The notes below the pieces were generated by a model. The model saw nothing but the letters and a program-made list of their open reading frames with translations, searched no databases and was not told the DNA's origin. Below are positions 9,953 through 20,822 of a DNA stretch of 64,000 nucleotides, piece by piece. A program made the translations under genes and the position numbers. Source of the stretch: Doris montereyensis (lineage: Eukaryota; Mollusca; Gastropoda; Nudibranchia; Dorididae). Position 1 is the stretch's first letter. Every line of letters starts with the position of its first letter. The stretch is from the NCBI GenBank assembly GCA_037039925.1, contig JAXRKP010002139.1:1-64000 (forward strand), read 5' to 3'.

Positions 9953-11568
9953 AGAAGAAGTAAGAGGAGAAGGAGGAGGAGGAGGAGATCTTGAAAAAGA
10001 AGAAGAAGAAGAAAAGAAAACGAAGAAGAAGAAGAAGAAGAAGAAGAAGAAGAAGAAGAAGAAAAAAGAAGAAAAAAAAAAAAGAAGGAAAGAAGAAAAA
10101 GAAGAAGAAAAAGAAGAAGAAAAGAGAAGAAAAGAAGAAGAAGAGAAGAAAAAGAAGAAGAAAAAGAAAAAAAAACGAAAAAAAAAGAAAAAGAAGAAGG
10201 AGAAAGAAGGATGGGGAAGAAGAAGAAGAAGGAGAAGGAAGGAGGAAGAAGATGAAGAAAAGAAGAAGAAGAAGAAGAAGAAGAAGAAGAAGAAGAAGAA
10301 GAAGAAGAAGAAGAAGAAGAAGAAAGAAGAAGAAGAAGAAAAGAAAAGAAGAAGAAGAAGAAAAGAAGAAGAAGAAGAAGAAGAAGAAGAAGAAGAAGAA
10401 GAAGAAGAAGAAAAAAGAAGAAGAAGAAGAAGAAGAAGAAGAAGAAGAAGAAGAAGAAGAAGAAGAAGAAGAAGAAGAAGAAGAAGAAGAAGAAGAAGAA
10501 GAAGAAGAAGAAGAAGAAGAAGAAGAAGAAGAAGAAGAAGAAGAAGAAGAAGAAGAAGAAGAAGAAGAAGAAGAAGAAGAAGAAGAAGAAGAAGAAGAAG
10601 AAGAAGAAGAAGAAGAAGAAGAAGAAGAAGAAGAAGAAGAAGAAGAAGAAGAAGAAGAAGAAGAAGAAGAAGAAGAAGAAGAAGAAGAAGAAGAAGAAGA
10701 AGAAGAAGAAGAAGAAGAAGAAGAAGAAGAAGAAGAAGAAGAAGAAGAAGAAGAAGAAGAAGAAGAAGAACAAGAAGAAGAAGAAGAACAAGAAGAAGAA
10801 GAAGAAGAAGAAGAAGAAGAAGAAGAAGAAGAAGAAGAAGAAGAAGAAGAAGAAGAAGAAGAAGAAGAAGAAGAAGAAGAAGAAGAAGAAGAAGAAGAAG
10901 AAGAAGAAGAAGAAGAAGAAGAAGAAGAAGAAGAAGAAGAAGAAGAAGAAGAAGAAGAAGAAGAAGAAGAAGAAGAAGAAGAAGAAGAAGAAGAAGAAGA
11001 AGAAGAAGAAGAAGAAGAAGAAGAAGAAGAGAAGAAGAAGAAGAAGAAGAAGAAGAAGAAGAAGAAGAAGAAGAAGAAGAAGAAGAAGAAGAAGAAGAAG
11101 AAGAAGAAGAAGAAGAAGAAGAAGAAGAAGAAGAAGAAGAAGAAGAAGAAGAAGAAGAAGAAGAAGAAGAAGAAGAAGAAGAAGAAGAAGAAGAAGAAGA
11201 AGAAGAAGAAGAAGAAGAAGAAGAAGAAGAAGAAGAAGAAGAAGAAGAAGAAGAAGAAGAAGAAGAAGAAGAAGAAGAAGAAGAAGAAGAAGAAGAAGAA
11301 GAAGAAGAAGAAGAAGAAAGAAGAAGAAGAAGAAGAAGAAGAAGAAGAAGAAGAAAAGAAGAAGAAGAAGAAGAAGAAGAAGAAGAAGAAGAAGAAGAAG
11401 AAGAAGAAGAAGAAGAAGAAGAAGAAGAAGAAGAAGAAAAAGAAGAAGAAGAAGAAGAAGAAGAAGAAGAAGAAGAAGAAGAAGAAGAAGAAGAAGAAGA
11501 AGAAGAAGAAGAAGAAGAAGAAGAAGAAGAAGAAGAAGAAGAAAAAGAAGAAGAAGAAGAAGAAGAAA
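9953..11568. repeat. GAA/TTC trinucleotide tract, about 1.6 kb
   Basis: Purine-only on the plus strand. The left part (9953-10380) has GAAA, GGA and A-run interruptions; from about 10415 to 11540 the tract is almost pure GAA with rare CAA and frame-changing single-base interruptions (10771, 10789, about 11031, 11319, 11355, 11439). Long GAA/TTC tracts can form triplex DNA. The 500-residue poly-Lys, poly-Glu and poly-Arg frames are artefacts of the repeat. Confidence 0.98.
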
Positions 11569-12065
11569 TAGTCAACAAAGATATGTCGATCAAATGGAGT
11601 GAGGGTTAGAGAAACTGATCTTACGGTGTGTAAACATCACCTTACATTTCGCTTTTACTTCACTTTTGAGTGAACTCTTTAACAACCACTCTATTTTAAG
11701 TAGGGAGGTTTACAATAATACCCATGCTAGCTCTTTAAATCAGTTTGCAGGTTAAATTCGTGTCTGGTTGTTTTGTTTTATCGTATTGATGATCAATGGT
11801 TGAGTTTCCCCACACACAAAAAAAACCCAATTAATTACGAACAGTAAACCTGCTCTTTGCAGACGGAGCTAAGCGAGCTTCAGCATTGACTGGGTAGCCC
11901 CCTTCTTACCCAGTGTAGTTTAGTGTGGTTCCCCCGATCGCCGAGGGTGGATTAAGCCCACAGGGACTAACAATTTGCCCCAAGGAAGCTGAGGCCGTAA
12001 ACTTTGAGTCTCCGCTCCAAGGGTTATCAAAAATGAATGGACCTTGAACGTTAAAACGTTTTTGA
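11569..12065. other. Unique sequence with a small hairpin, no recognised gene
   Basis: An 8-bp stem ACTGGGTA (11889-11896) pairs with TACCCAGT (11907-11914) across a 10-nt loop. Near 12046 two AACGTT palindromes stand close together just before the TGAGA array. It could be the 3' part of an unrecognised retroelement whose tail seeded that array. Confidence 0.45.
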
Positions 12066-12330
12066 GATGATGAGATAAAATGAGATGAGATGAGATGAGA
12101 TGAAATGATATGAGATGAGATGAGATGAGATGAAATGATATGAGATTAGATGAGATTAGATGAGATTAGATGAGATTAGATGATGAGATGAGATGAGATT
12201 AGATGTAATTAGATGAGATGAGATTAGATGATATGAGATGAAATGAGATAAAATGAGATGAAATGAGATGAGATGAGATAAGATGAGATGAGATGAAATG
12301 AGATGAGATGAGATGAGATTAGTTTAGATG
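12066..12330. repeat. (TGAGA)n pentamer array
   Basis: Five-base period TGAGA with TTAGA and AAATG variants over about 265 bp. Confidence 0.95.
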
Positions 12331-12437
12331 ATCCATCTCATGGCCAGACTTTCTCTTCTTTTCTTCTACCCTCGTTAAAACCCTATTTTCAAAGGTATTA
12401 CTATTCTGGGGTCGCGATATGTCGTGTATATTGTAGG

Positions 12438-12716
12438 AATGTATGTATGTGTGTGTATGTGTGTGTATGTACGTATGTATGTATGTATGTGTATGTGTGC
12501 ATGTGTGTGTATTTATGTATGTATGTATGTATATAGGTAGGTAGGTAGGTATGTACATGTAGGTAGGTAGTAAGGTAAGTAGGTAGATATGTAGTACGGT
12601 AGGTAGGTATGTAGGCAAGAAGCTAGATACACATGTAGGTATATAGGTAGGTAGGTAAGTAGATAGGTAATAAGGTAGGTAGGTAGGATATGTAGGTAGG
12701 TAGATATATATGTGTA
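12438..12716. repeat. (GTAT)n then (GTAG)n tetramer array
   Basis: GTAT/GTGT units at about 12438-12535 pass into GTAG-rich units to about 12716. Tyr/Pro/Thr-rich minus-strand frames are artefacts. Confidence 0.95.
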
Positions 12717-12876
12717 TTATGTTTTGTTTGTGTGTAGGTTGTGCCTTCAGAATGCATTCTTCATAATATAATACATTTTTTCTCATTATAATATCACACC
12801 AATGATCCAATTCAATCGAGAAAATATTAAATTAAACTAAACAAAGCCGCAATTAGTCGTATTGTTATATATTCAG

Positions 12877-13180
12877 GAGGCGTCAGTGGCCGAGAGGTTA
12901 GGCTGTCATTTATTGGGGATCATAAGGTCCCGAGGTCAAATCCTAGCAAAGCCAGGTCCGACGTTGTATTCCTTGGGAAAGACACTTTAACACGCATTTC
13001 CCCACTCTACCCAGGTGCAAATGGGTACACGCACTAGATTGGAGTAAATAACTGCCTCAGACTAGCGTCCTGGCCAGGAGGTGATTATTGTCATCTGTTC
13101 CGCTCACGCTATAGAAACCGGGATGTGCTCTAGCTCTATAGACCTTAAAGGTCTTAAAGGGAGTGTAATTTTTACTTTAC
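12877..13180 (+). mobile_element. tRNA-derived SINE, second family
   Basis: The head has A box TGGCCGAGAGGTTAG (12887-12901), as in tRNA-Ser/Leu type heads, and B box AGGTCAAATCC (12933-12943). The body carries CCTTGGGAAAGACACTTTAA, CCACTCTACCCAGGTGCAAA and CGTCCTGGCCAGGAGGTGA, a pattern known from SINEs of several marine invertebrates and chordates. The tail is TTTTTACTTTACTT. The head looks better preserved than the other SINEs here. The family name is not assigned. Confidence 0.85.
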
Positions 13181-13291
13181 TTATACATCCAAGTAAAAAT
13201 CTCAGATTATCACATATTTATTATTCTGACTCATTCTAAAGAAATCAGGATTAATGCTAAACAGTAAGGACAGTGACGGCATTGAATGAAC

Positions 13292-13890
13292 TCTAACTCT
13301 AACTCTAACTCTAACTCTAACTCTAGCCCTAACTTAACCCTATCTCTAACTCTAACTAACCCTAACTCTAACTCTAACCCTCTAGCCTAAATTCTAACTC
13401 TAACCCTAACCCTAACTCTAACTCTAACCCTAACTCTAACTCTAACTCTAACTTTAACTCTAACCCTAATCTAACCCTAACTCTAAGTCTAACTCTAACT
13501 CTAACCCTAACTCTAAATGTAACTTTATGTCTAGCTCTAACCCTAGCTCTAACTAACTCTAACCCTAACCCTCTAACCCTAACTCTAACTCTAAGTCTAA
13601 CTCTAACTCTAAGTTTAACTTTACCAATAACTCTAACTCTAAGTTTAACACTAACTTTAACTCTAACCCTAACTCTAACTCTGACTTTAACCCTAACACT
13701 AACTCTAACTCTAACCCTAACCCTAACCCTAACTCTAACTCTTACTTTAACTCTTAACTCTAACTCTAACACTACTCTAAGTCTAACTCTAACTCTAACC
13801 CTAACTCTAACTCCGACTTTAACCCTAACACTAACTCTAACTCTAACCCTAACTCTAACCCTAACTTTTACTCTACCTCTAACTCTAAAT
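13292..13890. repeat. Telomere-like (CTCTAA/CCCTAA)n interstitial tract
   Basis: About 600 bp of hexamers related to CCCTAA, the complement of TTAGGG. CTCTAA units outnumber canonical CCCTAA, with CTTTAA, CACTAA and AAGTCT variants. Runs of two or more canonical units occur, for example near 13720. The strand is C-rich on plus. Confidence 0.93.
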
Positions 13891-14159
13891 ATATATATAT
13901 CTCTCTACTACCTCTACCCCTACCTGTAACCCTTACTTCCGTGCTAGATGTGATGATCTAACCTCCAGGCAAATAATTTCCTGTTGATGAAGAATTAAAC
14001 AGTTGAGAAACACAAGGCCTAGCCTTCCCCTGTCACGATCTTAGCAAATCAATGAGAGCAAGAAACACTGCCATGCCATGTGGCTGCTAAAATCTACTGA
14101 TGGTATGATAGTGTAAGGCAGAGGATTGTCAGGGATGATGGGTTTTTTTCTCTTCTTTC
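13891..14159. other. Short unique spacer
   Basis: An AT run and CTACC repeats at the left edge, then unremarkable sequence. No gene recognised. Confidence 0.5.
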
Positions 14160-14683
<524 letters not shown>

Positions 14684-14948
14684 TGTGATATTTGTTTTTA
14701 TTATTTACCTGGCATAACCTCACCCTGCCTTGGTTTCCACTACAATAAGTCTCTCTCGTCTACCTTGACTGCTAGTTTAGGCCACCATCACCACTATGTG
14801 TTCAATATTTAATGACTAGAGACTGCAATAGCAAGTATCGATGGTCCCAGCTATGGTACTGGCTACAAAACATAGTTCTAAGTTCTAGGTGTACCACCGA
14901 TCTGGCTGTACGATGAAAAGGATGGGGAAAGGCGTGGCCTCTTATTCA
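14684..14948. other. Unique spacer
   Basis: No repeat family or coding motif recognised. Confidence 0.5.
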
Positions 14949-16930
14949 CTGACTGACCGAGTAACTAACTGACTGACTGACTGAGTAATTGACTGACTGA
15001 CTGAGTAACTGACTGACTGAGTAATTCATTGACTGACTGACTGACTGAGTAACTGACTGACTGACTGACTGACTGACTGACTGAGTAACTGACTGACTGA
15101 CTGAGTAACTGACTGATTGACGGACTGCGTAACTGACTGACTGACTGAGTAACTCACTGAGTGACTGAGTAACTGACTGACTGACTGAATGATTGATTCA
15201 GTAACTAACTGACTGACTGACTGACTCACTGACTGAGTGAGTAATTGACTAACTGACGGAGTAATTGACTGACTGACTGACTGACTGAGTAATTGACTGA
15301 GTAATTGACTGACTGACTGAGTAATTGACTGACTGACTGACTGACTGACTGACCGAGTAACCGACTGACTGACTGACTGACTGACTGACTGACCGAGTAA
15401 ATGAGTGACTGACTGAGTGAGCGAGTAACTGACTGACTGACTGACTGACTGAGTAACTGACTGACTGACTGAGTAATCGACTGACTGACTGAGTGACTGA
15501 GTAATTGACTGACTGACTGAGTGACTGAGTAATTGACTGACTGACTGAGTGACTGAATCACTGACTGACTGACCGAGTACCTGACTGGCTGACTGAGTGA
15601 ATTGACTGACTGACTGAGTGACTGAGTACCTGACTGACTGACTGACTGAATAGTTGACTGACTGACTGACTGACTGAGTAACTGACTGACCGACTGACCG
15701 AGTAACTGACTGACTGAGTAACTGACTGACTGACTGACTGAGTAACTGACTGACTGACTGACTGACTGAGAGACTAACTGACTGACTGACTGGCTGAGTA
15801 GTTGACTGACTGACTGACTGACTGAGTAACTGACTGACGGACTGAGTGAGTAACTGACTGACTGACTGACTGAGTAACTGACTGACTGACTGACTAAGTA
15901 ACTGATTGACTGACTGACTGACTGAGTAACTGACTGACTGACTGACTGAGTAACTGACTGACTGACTGGAGTAAGTGACTGACTGACTGAGTGACTGAGT
16001 AACGGACTGACTGACTGACTGAGTAACTGACTGACTGACTGACTGACTGAGTGAGTAACTGACTGACTGACTGACTGAGTAACTGACTGGACTGACTGAG
16101 TTATTGACTGACTGACTGACTGGAGTAACTGATTGACTGACTGAGTGACTGAGTAACTGACTGACTGACTGACTGACTGAGTGACCGAGTGACTGTTGAC
16201 TGACATTGACTGACTGAATGACTGAGTAACTGACTGACTGACTGATAGAGTAGTTGACTGACTGACTGACTGACTGAGTAACTGACTGACTGACTGAGTA
16301 GTTGACTGAGTGACTGACTGACTGAGTAACTGACTGACTGACTGAGTAATTGACTGACTAATGACTGACTGAGTAACTGACTGACTGACTGACTGAGTAA
16401 CTGACTGACGGACTGAGTAATTGACTGACTGACTGAGTGACTGAGTAACTGACTGACTGACTGACTGAGTAACTGACTGAGTGACTGACTGAGTGACTGA
16501 CTGACTGACTGAGTGAGTAACTGACTGACTGACTGACTGAGTAACTGAGTAACTGACTGACTGACTGAGTAACTGACTGACTGACTGACTGGAGTAACTG
16601 ACTGACTGACTGACTGAGTAACTGACTGAGTTGACCGAGTAACTGACTGACTGACTGAGTATTGACTGACTGACTGAGTGACTGAGTAACCGACTGACTG
16701 ACTGACTGAGTAGTTGACTGACTGACTGACTGACTGAGTAACTGACTGACTGACTGAATAACTGACTGACTGACTGAGTAACTCACTGAGTGACTGAGTA
16801 ACCGACTGACTGACTGAATAACTGATTAGTTAACTGACTGACTGACTGACTGAGTAACTGACTGACTGACTGAGTAACTGACTGACTGACTGACTGACTG
16901 AGTAACTGACTGACTGACTGACTGACTGAA
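14949..16930. repeat. (ACTG)n array with recurring GAGTAA interruptions, about 2.0 kb
   Basis: Runs of ACTG/GACT tetramers, usually three to six units, are punctuated by GAGTAACTGA or GAGTAATTGA, giving an irregular higher-order unit of about 20-40 bp. Ser-Val-Gln-rich minus-strand frames such as VSQSVSQLLSQ are the translated repeat and not a gene. Confidence 0.96.
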
Positions 16931-17242
16931 TTTGTAACTGATTTGACAACTACTTTGACTGACCATCTTGCCGTACCTGAGGATATTGTATAACATACAC
17001 GCACACACACTGACAAAATGAAAAAAACAAACAACACACACACATATATATTCTATTTTAATCTTTATTATCTTCTTCATGTGTCCAGTCTGAGATGGAC
17101 ATTGATTGGCGACCATGGGTCTCCATTGTTCTCTGACACTCGAGTATCTGGCGCTGATCTTAATATTATTATAATATAACGTCCACAAAAAATAACCCAT
17201 AATATCGTATCTATGTGACTTAAAATACAGCTAAACATGCAT
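16931..17242. other. Unique spacer before LINE remnants
   Basis: No recognised gene. It may hold further decayed LINE sequence, since a clear LINE C-terminus starts at 17243, but I could not read conserved residues. Confidence 0.4.
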
Positions 17243-17489
17243 CTAAACAGAATAAATCCTCAACATGCCCCAGTGTGCCTGCTTTGTGACCACCCCCATG
17301 AAACTGTGACCCATCACCTATTTGAATGCCACAAATTGAAAGACCCTACGTGACAAGCTACTTCCTGAGAAACCTGATATTTGGAACACTGTTTATGGAA
17401 CCCTACAACAGATGGAAAACACCTGCAGATACCATTGCATGGCTTTGGACCGAGGGACAAATTACATCCGAACGCTGCTGGATCAGTAA
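17243..17489 (+). pseudogene. C-terminal end of a LINE ORF2 (I/jockey-like) with zinc-finger-like motif
   Basis: The plus strand reads LNRINPQHAPVCLLC, then HPHETVTHHLFEC, a Cys-x2-Cys ... His ... Cys arrangement common at the C-terminus of I/jockey-type LINE proteins. One extra base near 17343 shifts the frame; in the new frame DKLLPEKPDIWNTVYG and MALDRGTNYIRTLLDQ lead to a stop at 17487-17489. The RT core is absent, so this is a 5'-truncated, frameshifted remnant. The clade call rests on general resemblance. Confidence 0.65.
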
Positions 17490-17559
17490 CAACATGTGAC
17501 TTAAAATCCTTTCTACAACGACCTATCACTCATATATTACAAATCTGATAAATTCATAA

Positions 17560-17880
17560 ATATGACCTTTAGTTTGGAATTCTCTTTCACCATCTGTGCG
17601 ATTCGCAACTAGCGTTGCTAACTTTAGAAGAAAAACATTTAAAGACCCATCTTTACACGAAATATTTGTTTTAAAATGTACTGATTTCTTAAAGGATATT
17701 ATTGTTATATTAATATGTGATTAATTTCCATATACAAATGTATTTTACTATTTCGTATTGCCGATTGTTTTATAACTTTATAAATTTGTTTTGGGTGCGT
17801 GTGGTCTGCCCTTACGTATGTTTGTAAATCACGTTGTGACTTCGGTATAAGGCACTATGTAAGAAGAAGAAAACCATTAT
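17560..17880 (+). mobile_element. 3' end of a CR1/L2-like LINE
   Basis: From 17572 the plus frame reads VWNSLSPSVRFATSVANFRR then KTFKDP, matching the usual C-terminus of CR1-like polymerase ORFs (WNSLP...F+..LK..L), with a stop near 17724. The 3' region has a GTTGTGACTTCGG ... TAAGGCACTATGTAAGAAGA block, like the short stem and simple tail that end such elements. It is distinct from the CR1-like element at 33.1 and 40.8 kb, whose C-terminus reads IWNILPWDVQSAESLNILKS. Confidence 0.65.
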
Positions 17881-17882
17881 TC

Positions 17883-18645
17883 TTAGTATTATGAGTTTTA
17901 TGAGCATTATGAGTATTATGAGCATTATGAGCATCATTATGAGCAGCATTATGAGCAGCATTATGATGAGCATTATGAGCAGCATTATGAGCAGCATTAT
18001 GATGAGCATTATGATGAGCATTATGAGCAGCATTATGAGCAGCATTATGATGAGCATTATGAGCAGCATTATGAGCAGCATTATGATGAGCATTAAGATG
18101 AGCACGATGATGAGCACGATGATGAGCAGCATTATGAGCAGCATTATGAGCAGCATTATGATGAGAATTATGATGAGAATTATGATGAGCACGATCATGA
18201 GCACGATGATGAGCACGATGATGAGCAGCATTATGAGCAGCATTACGAGCAACATTATGAGCAGCATTATGATGAGAATTATGAGGAACATTATGAGGAG
18301 CATTATGACAAGCATTATGATGAGCATTATGATGAGCGTTATGATAAGGATCATGATGAGCATTATGATGAGCATTACGATGAGCATTATGATGAGCACG
18401 ATGATGAGGATTATTAGTAGCACGATGATGAGCATTATGATGAGCACGATGATAAGCACGATGATGTGCACGATGATGAGCACAACGATGAGCATTATGA
18501 TGAACATTATGTTGAGCAAAAAATATGATGAGCATTATGATGAGCATTAGTACGAGCATTATCATGAGCAATATGATGAGCACGATGATGAGCATTATGA
18601 TGAGCATTATGATGAGAATTATGATGAGCACGATGATGAGTACTT
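17883..18645. repeat. GAGCATTAT-based array with GAT/CAG insertions, about 760 bp
   Basis: Nine- to twelve-base units (GATGAGCATTAT, GAGCAGCATTAT, GATGAGCACGAT). It starts immediately after the LINE 3' tail at 17880. Confidence 0.93.
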
Positions 18646-18910
18646 CTTCTCCTCCTTCTCCTCCTCCTCCTTCTCCTCCTTCTCCTCCTTCTTCTCCTCC
18701 TCCTTCTTCTGCTCCTCCTCCTCCTCCTTCATCTTTTCCTCCTCCTCCTCCTTCTTCTTCTCCTCCTCCTCCTCCTTCTTCTCCTCCTCCTCCTCCTCGT
18801 CATCCTCCTCCTTCTCATCCTCATTTTTATTCTTCTCCTCCTCATTCTCCTCCTCCTCCTCCTCATCTTCATCTCATCTTTATCCTCATCCTCATCCTCA
18901 TCCTCCTCCT
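18646..18910. repeat. (CCT/TTC)n pyrimidine tract
   Basis: About 265 bp of CTC/CTT triplets, almost pure pyrimidine on the plus strand. Confidence 0.95.
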
Positions 18911-18911
18911 C

Positions 18912-18912
18912 A

Positions 18913-18960
<48 letters not shown>
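18912..18960. repeat. (TTCTGG)8 hexamer array
   Basis: Eight consecutive TTCTGG units, without interruption. Confidence 0.95.
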
Positions 18961-18961
<1 letters not shown>

Positions 18962-19061
18962 GATGATGATGAGGATGATGATGATGATAATGATGATGAT
19001 GATGGTGATTATGATTATTATTATGATTATGATTATTATGATTATTATGATTATTATTATG

Positions 19062-19146
<85 letters not shown>
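18961..19146. repeat. (GAT)n to (TTA)n microsatellite
   Basis: GATGAT at the left passes through ATTATG into pure TTA from about 19062 to 19146. Confidence 0.96.
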
Positions 19147-19149
<3 letters not shown>

Positions 19150-19150
<1 letters not shown>

Positions 19151-20635
19151 TAATCATATTAATAGACTAATAGGGTAGTAGGCTAATTGTGTAGTATGCT
19201 AATAGGGTAATAGGCTAATACACTAATAGGCTAAAAGGCTAATAGGCTAATAGGCTAATAGGGTAATAAGCTAATAGAGTAATATGGCAATAAGGTTGTA
19301 TGGTAATAGGGTAATAGGGTAATAGGGTAATAAAGTAATTAAGTAAAAGAGTAATAGAGTATTAGGGTAATAGGGTAATAGGGAAACAGGAAATTAGGGT
19401 AATGTGGAAATGGGCTAATAGGCTAATAGGCTAATAGGCAAGTAGGCTGATAAGCTAATAGGCTAATAGCCTAATATACTAATATGCCAATATGTTAATA
19501 AGGTAATATGGTAATAGAGTAATGGGGTAATAGGGTAATATGGTAATAGGATAACAGGGTAATAGGGTAATGTGGTAATAGGGTAATAGGCTAATAGGGT
19601 AATAGGCTAAAGGCTAATAGGGTAATAGGGTAATATGGTAATAGGGTAATTTGGCAATAGGGTAATAGGAAATAGGGTAACAGGATAACAGAGTAACAGA
19701 GTAACAGGGCAACAGGGTAACAGTGTAACAGGCTAACAGGCTAACAGGCAAACAGGCAAACAGGTTAACAGGCATATAGGCAAATAGGCCATTGGTGTAA
19801 TAGCGTAATAGAGTAATGGGGTAATAGGTGAATAGTGTAATACTCTAATCGGCTAATAGGTTAATAGGCTAATACGCTAAAAGACTAATAGGAAAAGAGG
19901 CAAATAGGTAAATAGATAAATAGGCAGATAGGGTAATGGGATAATCGGGTAATGGGGTAATGGTATAATTTGATAATTGGGTAATGAGTAATGGTAAAAT
20001 GAGGTAATGGGGTAATAGGCTAATAGGTTAATAGGCTAATAGGCAAATAGGCAAATAGGCAAATAGGCAAAAAAAGGTATATAGGCAAATAGGCAAATAG
20101 GGTAATAGCGTAATAGGGTAATAGCGTAATAGGGTAATATGGTAATAGATCAATAGGGTAAGAGGCTAATAGGCTAATAGGGTAGTAGGCCAATGGACTA
20201 ATAGGCTAATAGACAAATAGGCAAATAGGGTAATAGTGTATTAGGCTAATAGGTCAATAGGCTAATAGACTAATTGAGTAATAGAGTAACAGAGTAACAG
20301 AATAATAGGGTAATAGGGTAATAGGGTAATAGGGTATTAGGATAATAGGATATATGATAATAGGGTAATAGGGTAATAGGGTACTAGGGTCATAGCGTGA
20401 TAGGTAATAAGGTAATAGGGTAATAGGCAAATAGGCTAATAGGATAATAAGCTAATAGGCTAATAGGCTTATAGGCTGATATGGTAATAGACTAATAGGC
20501 TAATAGAGTGATTGACAAAAAGGCTAATAGGCTAACAGGCTAACAGGCTAACGGGCTAACGGGCTAACAGGCAAATAGGTAAACAAACAAACAGGCACAC
20601 ATGCAAACAGGCAAACAGGCAAATAGGCAAATAAG
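19150..20635. repeat. Degenerate octamer array, GGCTAATA / GGGTAATA type
   Basis: Eight-base period throughout, units mostly GGCTAATA, GGGTAATA, GGCAAATA and GGTAACAG, with occasional insertions. Neighbouring units tend to share the same variant. No gene is visible in this stretch. Confidence 0.93.
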
Positions 20636-20822
20636 CAGGTCAGTGTTGATGAGGACACGACTGGAACCAGACCAGAACTCTCCCATGATCAAGTCACGCT
20701 CTGTCTGGTTCATATCACCATGAATGGCGGACACAGTGAATTCCCATTTGGACATTTTTTCAGTCAGCCAATCGACATTCCTCCTTGTGTTGCAGAAGAT
20801 CACTGCCTGAGTAATAGTCAAT
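20636..20822 (-). pseudogene. eIF4A helicase fragment, copy 1
   Basis: On the minus strand this reads [59 protein letters not shown]. These are the start of the second RecA-like domain of eukaryotic initiation factor 4A, a DEAD-box RNA helicase, including motif IV and the approach to motif V. The match begins and ends abruptly in octamer repeat on both sides, and no flanking domain is present. Changes from the other copies (MGEFW for MREFR, LINTD for LITTD) are at conserved positions. A splice-bounded real exon is possible but I see no adjoining exons. Confidence 0.8.

Noticed and set aside
9948..11609. Open frames of about 550 codons on both strands, poly-Lys/Glu/Arg and poly-Ser/Leu/Phe
   Set aside because: Pure products of the GAA/TTC tract.
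15026..17043. Ser-Val-Gln-rich minus-strand frames resembling a secreted repeat protein
   Set aside because: Translation of ACTG/GAGTAA repeats; unit drift follows DNA period, not codons.
17314..17529. Minus-strand open frame of 71 codons
   Set aside because: Shadow of the plus-strand LINE C-terminus, whose CLLC/HETVTHHLFEC and RGTNYIRTLLDQ blocks are recognisable.
19540..19570. Near match to the I-SceI homing endonuclease site (TAGGATAACAGGGTAAT)
   Set aside because: One base short of the 18-bp site and fully explained by the GGGTAATA/GGATAACA repeat; no homing endonuclease gene is present.
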